Part shown: positions 26,880-27,506 of the stretch, piece after piece
Numbering within the stretch: the stretch's first letter is position 1
Layout of the letters: each line of letters begins with the position of its first letter
NCBI GenBank assembly: GCA_026260175.1
Contig: JAKCWW010004242.1
Location: 1-27,506 of the forward strand
Source of the DNA: Reticulitermes lucifugus
Taxonomy: Eukaryota; Arthropoda; Insecta; Blattodea; Rhinotermitidae
Length of the DNA stretch: 27,506 nucleotides
Direction: 5' to 3'
Program-made: the position numbers and the translations under genes
Notes under the pieces: model-generated
The model's database searches: none
Seen by the model: only the letters and a program-made list of their open reading frames with translations
What the model was told of the DNA's origin: nothing

Positions 26880-27506
26880 CTGTAACATGGCATAATGATA
26901 ATGAGTATACACTTGTGTGCTGTGTGGGGGCAACTGCAGCCAGCTACCATCTTAAGTGTGATGCTCCTTACTTCCAATCACCCCAACCTGCCCTCCTGAG
27001 TACTACCTATAGCTGCCTTAGGTAATCACTCCATGTTCAACGCTTCACCTAGCAATGTTTCTAAATTTTGTTTCAGACTTGGAATTCTGAATTATGGTTT
27101 GGTAAATAGGTCTGTGTACCAAAAGTCCTTGCTGGTGATGTGCGATGTTTAGTTTAATCTGTATGTCTGTCTTTGGTTTCTCGAGTGTCCACAACATCAC
27201 ACAAGTATTTTCTTTTGTGTCTATAAAGAAGGTGGAGCCCTTTAGATTCATTTCTTGATATTATGTTGATGGTGAGGCATTTTCATTCTTGTGTTTGCAT
27301 TGTGTGTGTGTGTTCCAAAAGACAAACTATGAGTATGTGGTTACTTGTTTTTTTTTTAATTTAGTTTATAATAAATTTGCTATTTGTTATTCATTTCATT
27401 CCTCGTTCTCAACTGACAGTGCTTGTTAGATATTCCCCCACCAGTTTGTGGTGAGGGGGCCCCGCAGCTGATGCTACGGACGCACCGCAGCCTTAAGGCT
27501 TATTGT
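26880..27506 (-). other. Upstream HSD17B4 intron and window edge
   Basis: No further HSD17B4 exon was found here; the GDWNPLH-type hydratase motif that should precede is absent. There is a short (TG)n tract at 27301-27313 and a GC-rich, unclassified block from about 27435 to the end (GGGGCCCCGCAGCTGATGCT), possibly the end of another repeat. Confidence 0.5.

Noticed and set aside
26880-26933. ATG upstream of the hydratase exon as a gene start
   Set aside because: TTACAG acceptor precedes ARFTKP, and the domain is missing its N-terminal two-thirds; it is an internal exon.

Overview
The window looks like nuclear DNA from a hemimetabolous insect, most plausibly a cockroach or termite (Blattodea). 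It has small exons in large AT-rich introns, canonical GT-AG splice sites, AATAAA signals, and many decayed transposable elements (Tigger/pogo, hAT-like, tRNA-derived SINE, non-LTR retrotransposon tails, and Penelope-type sequences with hammerhead-ribozyme-like motifs). The order-level assignment is inference from the repeat types; 'arthropod' is well supported by gene content and structure.

Layout. Positions 1-1100 hold a SINE-like remnant, a 36-bp minisatellite and a well-folded hammerhead-like motif. Positions 1115-5621 (+) carry the 3' part of a C2H2 zinc-finger transcription-factor gene: two coding exons separated by an intron whose donor appears to be GC rather than GT. That intron contains an 84-bp-arm hairpin. 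A 2.0-kb decayed Tigger transposon (5922-7928) lies 300 bp after the zinc-finger stop codon. From 7.9 to 15.1 kb I see no gene, only repeats: palindromic elements, hAT-type MITEs, an 85-bp tandem repeat, back-to-back retrotransposon tails and a degenerate CCTAA-like tract.

Positions 15539-17634 (+) are a complete four-exon gene for the translocon-associated protein beta subunit (TRAP-beta/SSR2), an ER membrane protein of the Sec61 translocon. Converging on it from the minus strand are the last four coding exons of HSD17B4, the peroxisomal multifunctional enzyme type 2 (26718-26879, 21315-21456, 19434-19531, 17956-18072). They encode the end of the hydratase-2 domain and a full SCP2-like domain ending in the peroxisomal signal SKL. 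The two stop codons are only 321 bp apart, so the 3' UTRs must abut or overlap. The HSD17B4 introns (1.4, 1.8 and 5.3 kb) are packed with MITEs, a SINE, a second Tigger relic and retrotransposon fragments.

The three genes are not an operon and have no evident shared pathway. The most interesting material is the set of dispersed hammerhead-like motifs, some arranged as head-to-head palindromes, and the transcribed long hairpin. No defence system, CRISPR array, RNA operon or new gene cluster is visible. Splice boundaries were read by eye from homology, frame and splice signals. Family names for repeats rest on terminal motifs and translated fragments, not on database searches.
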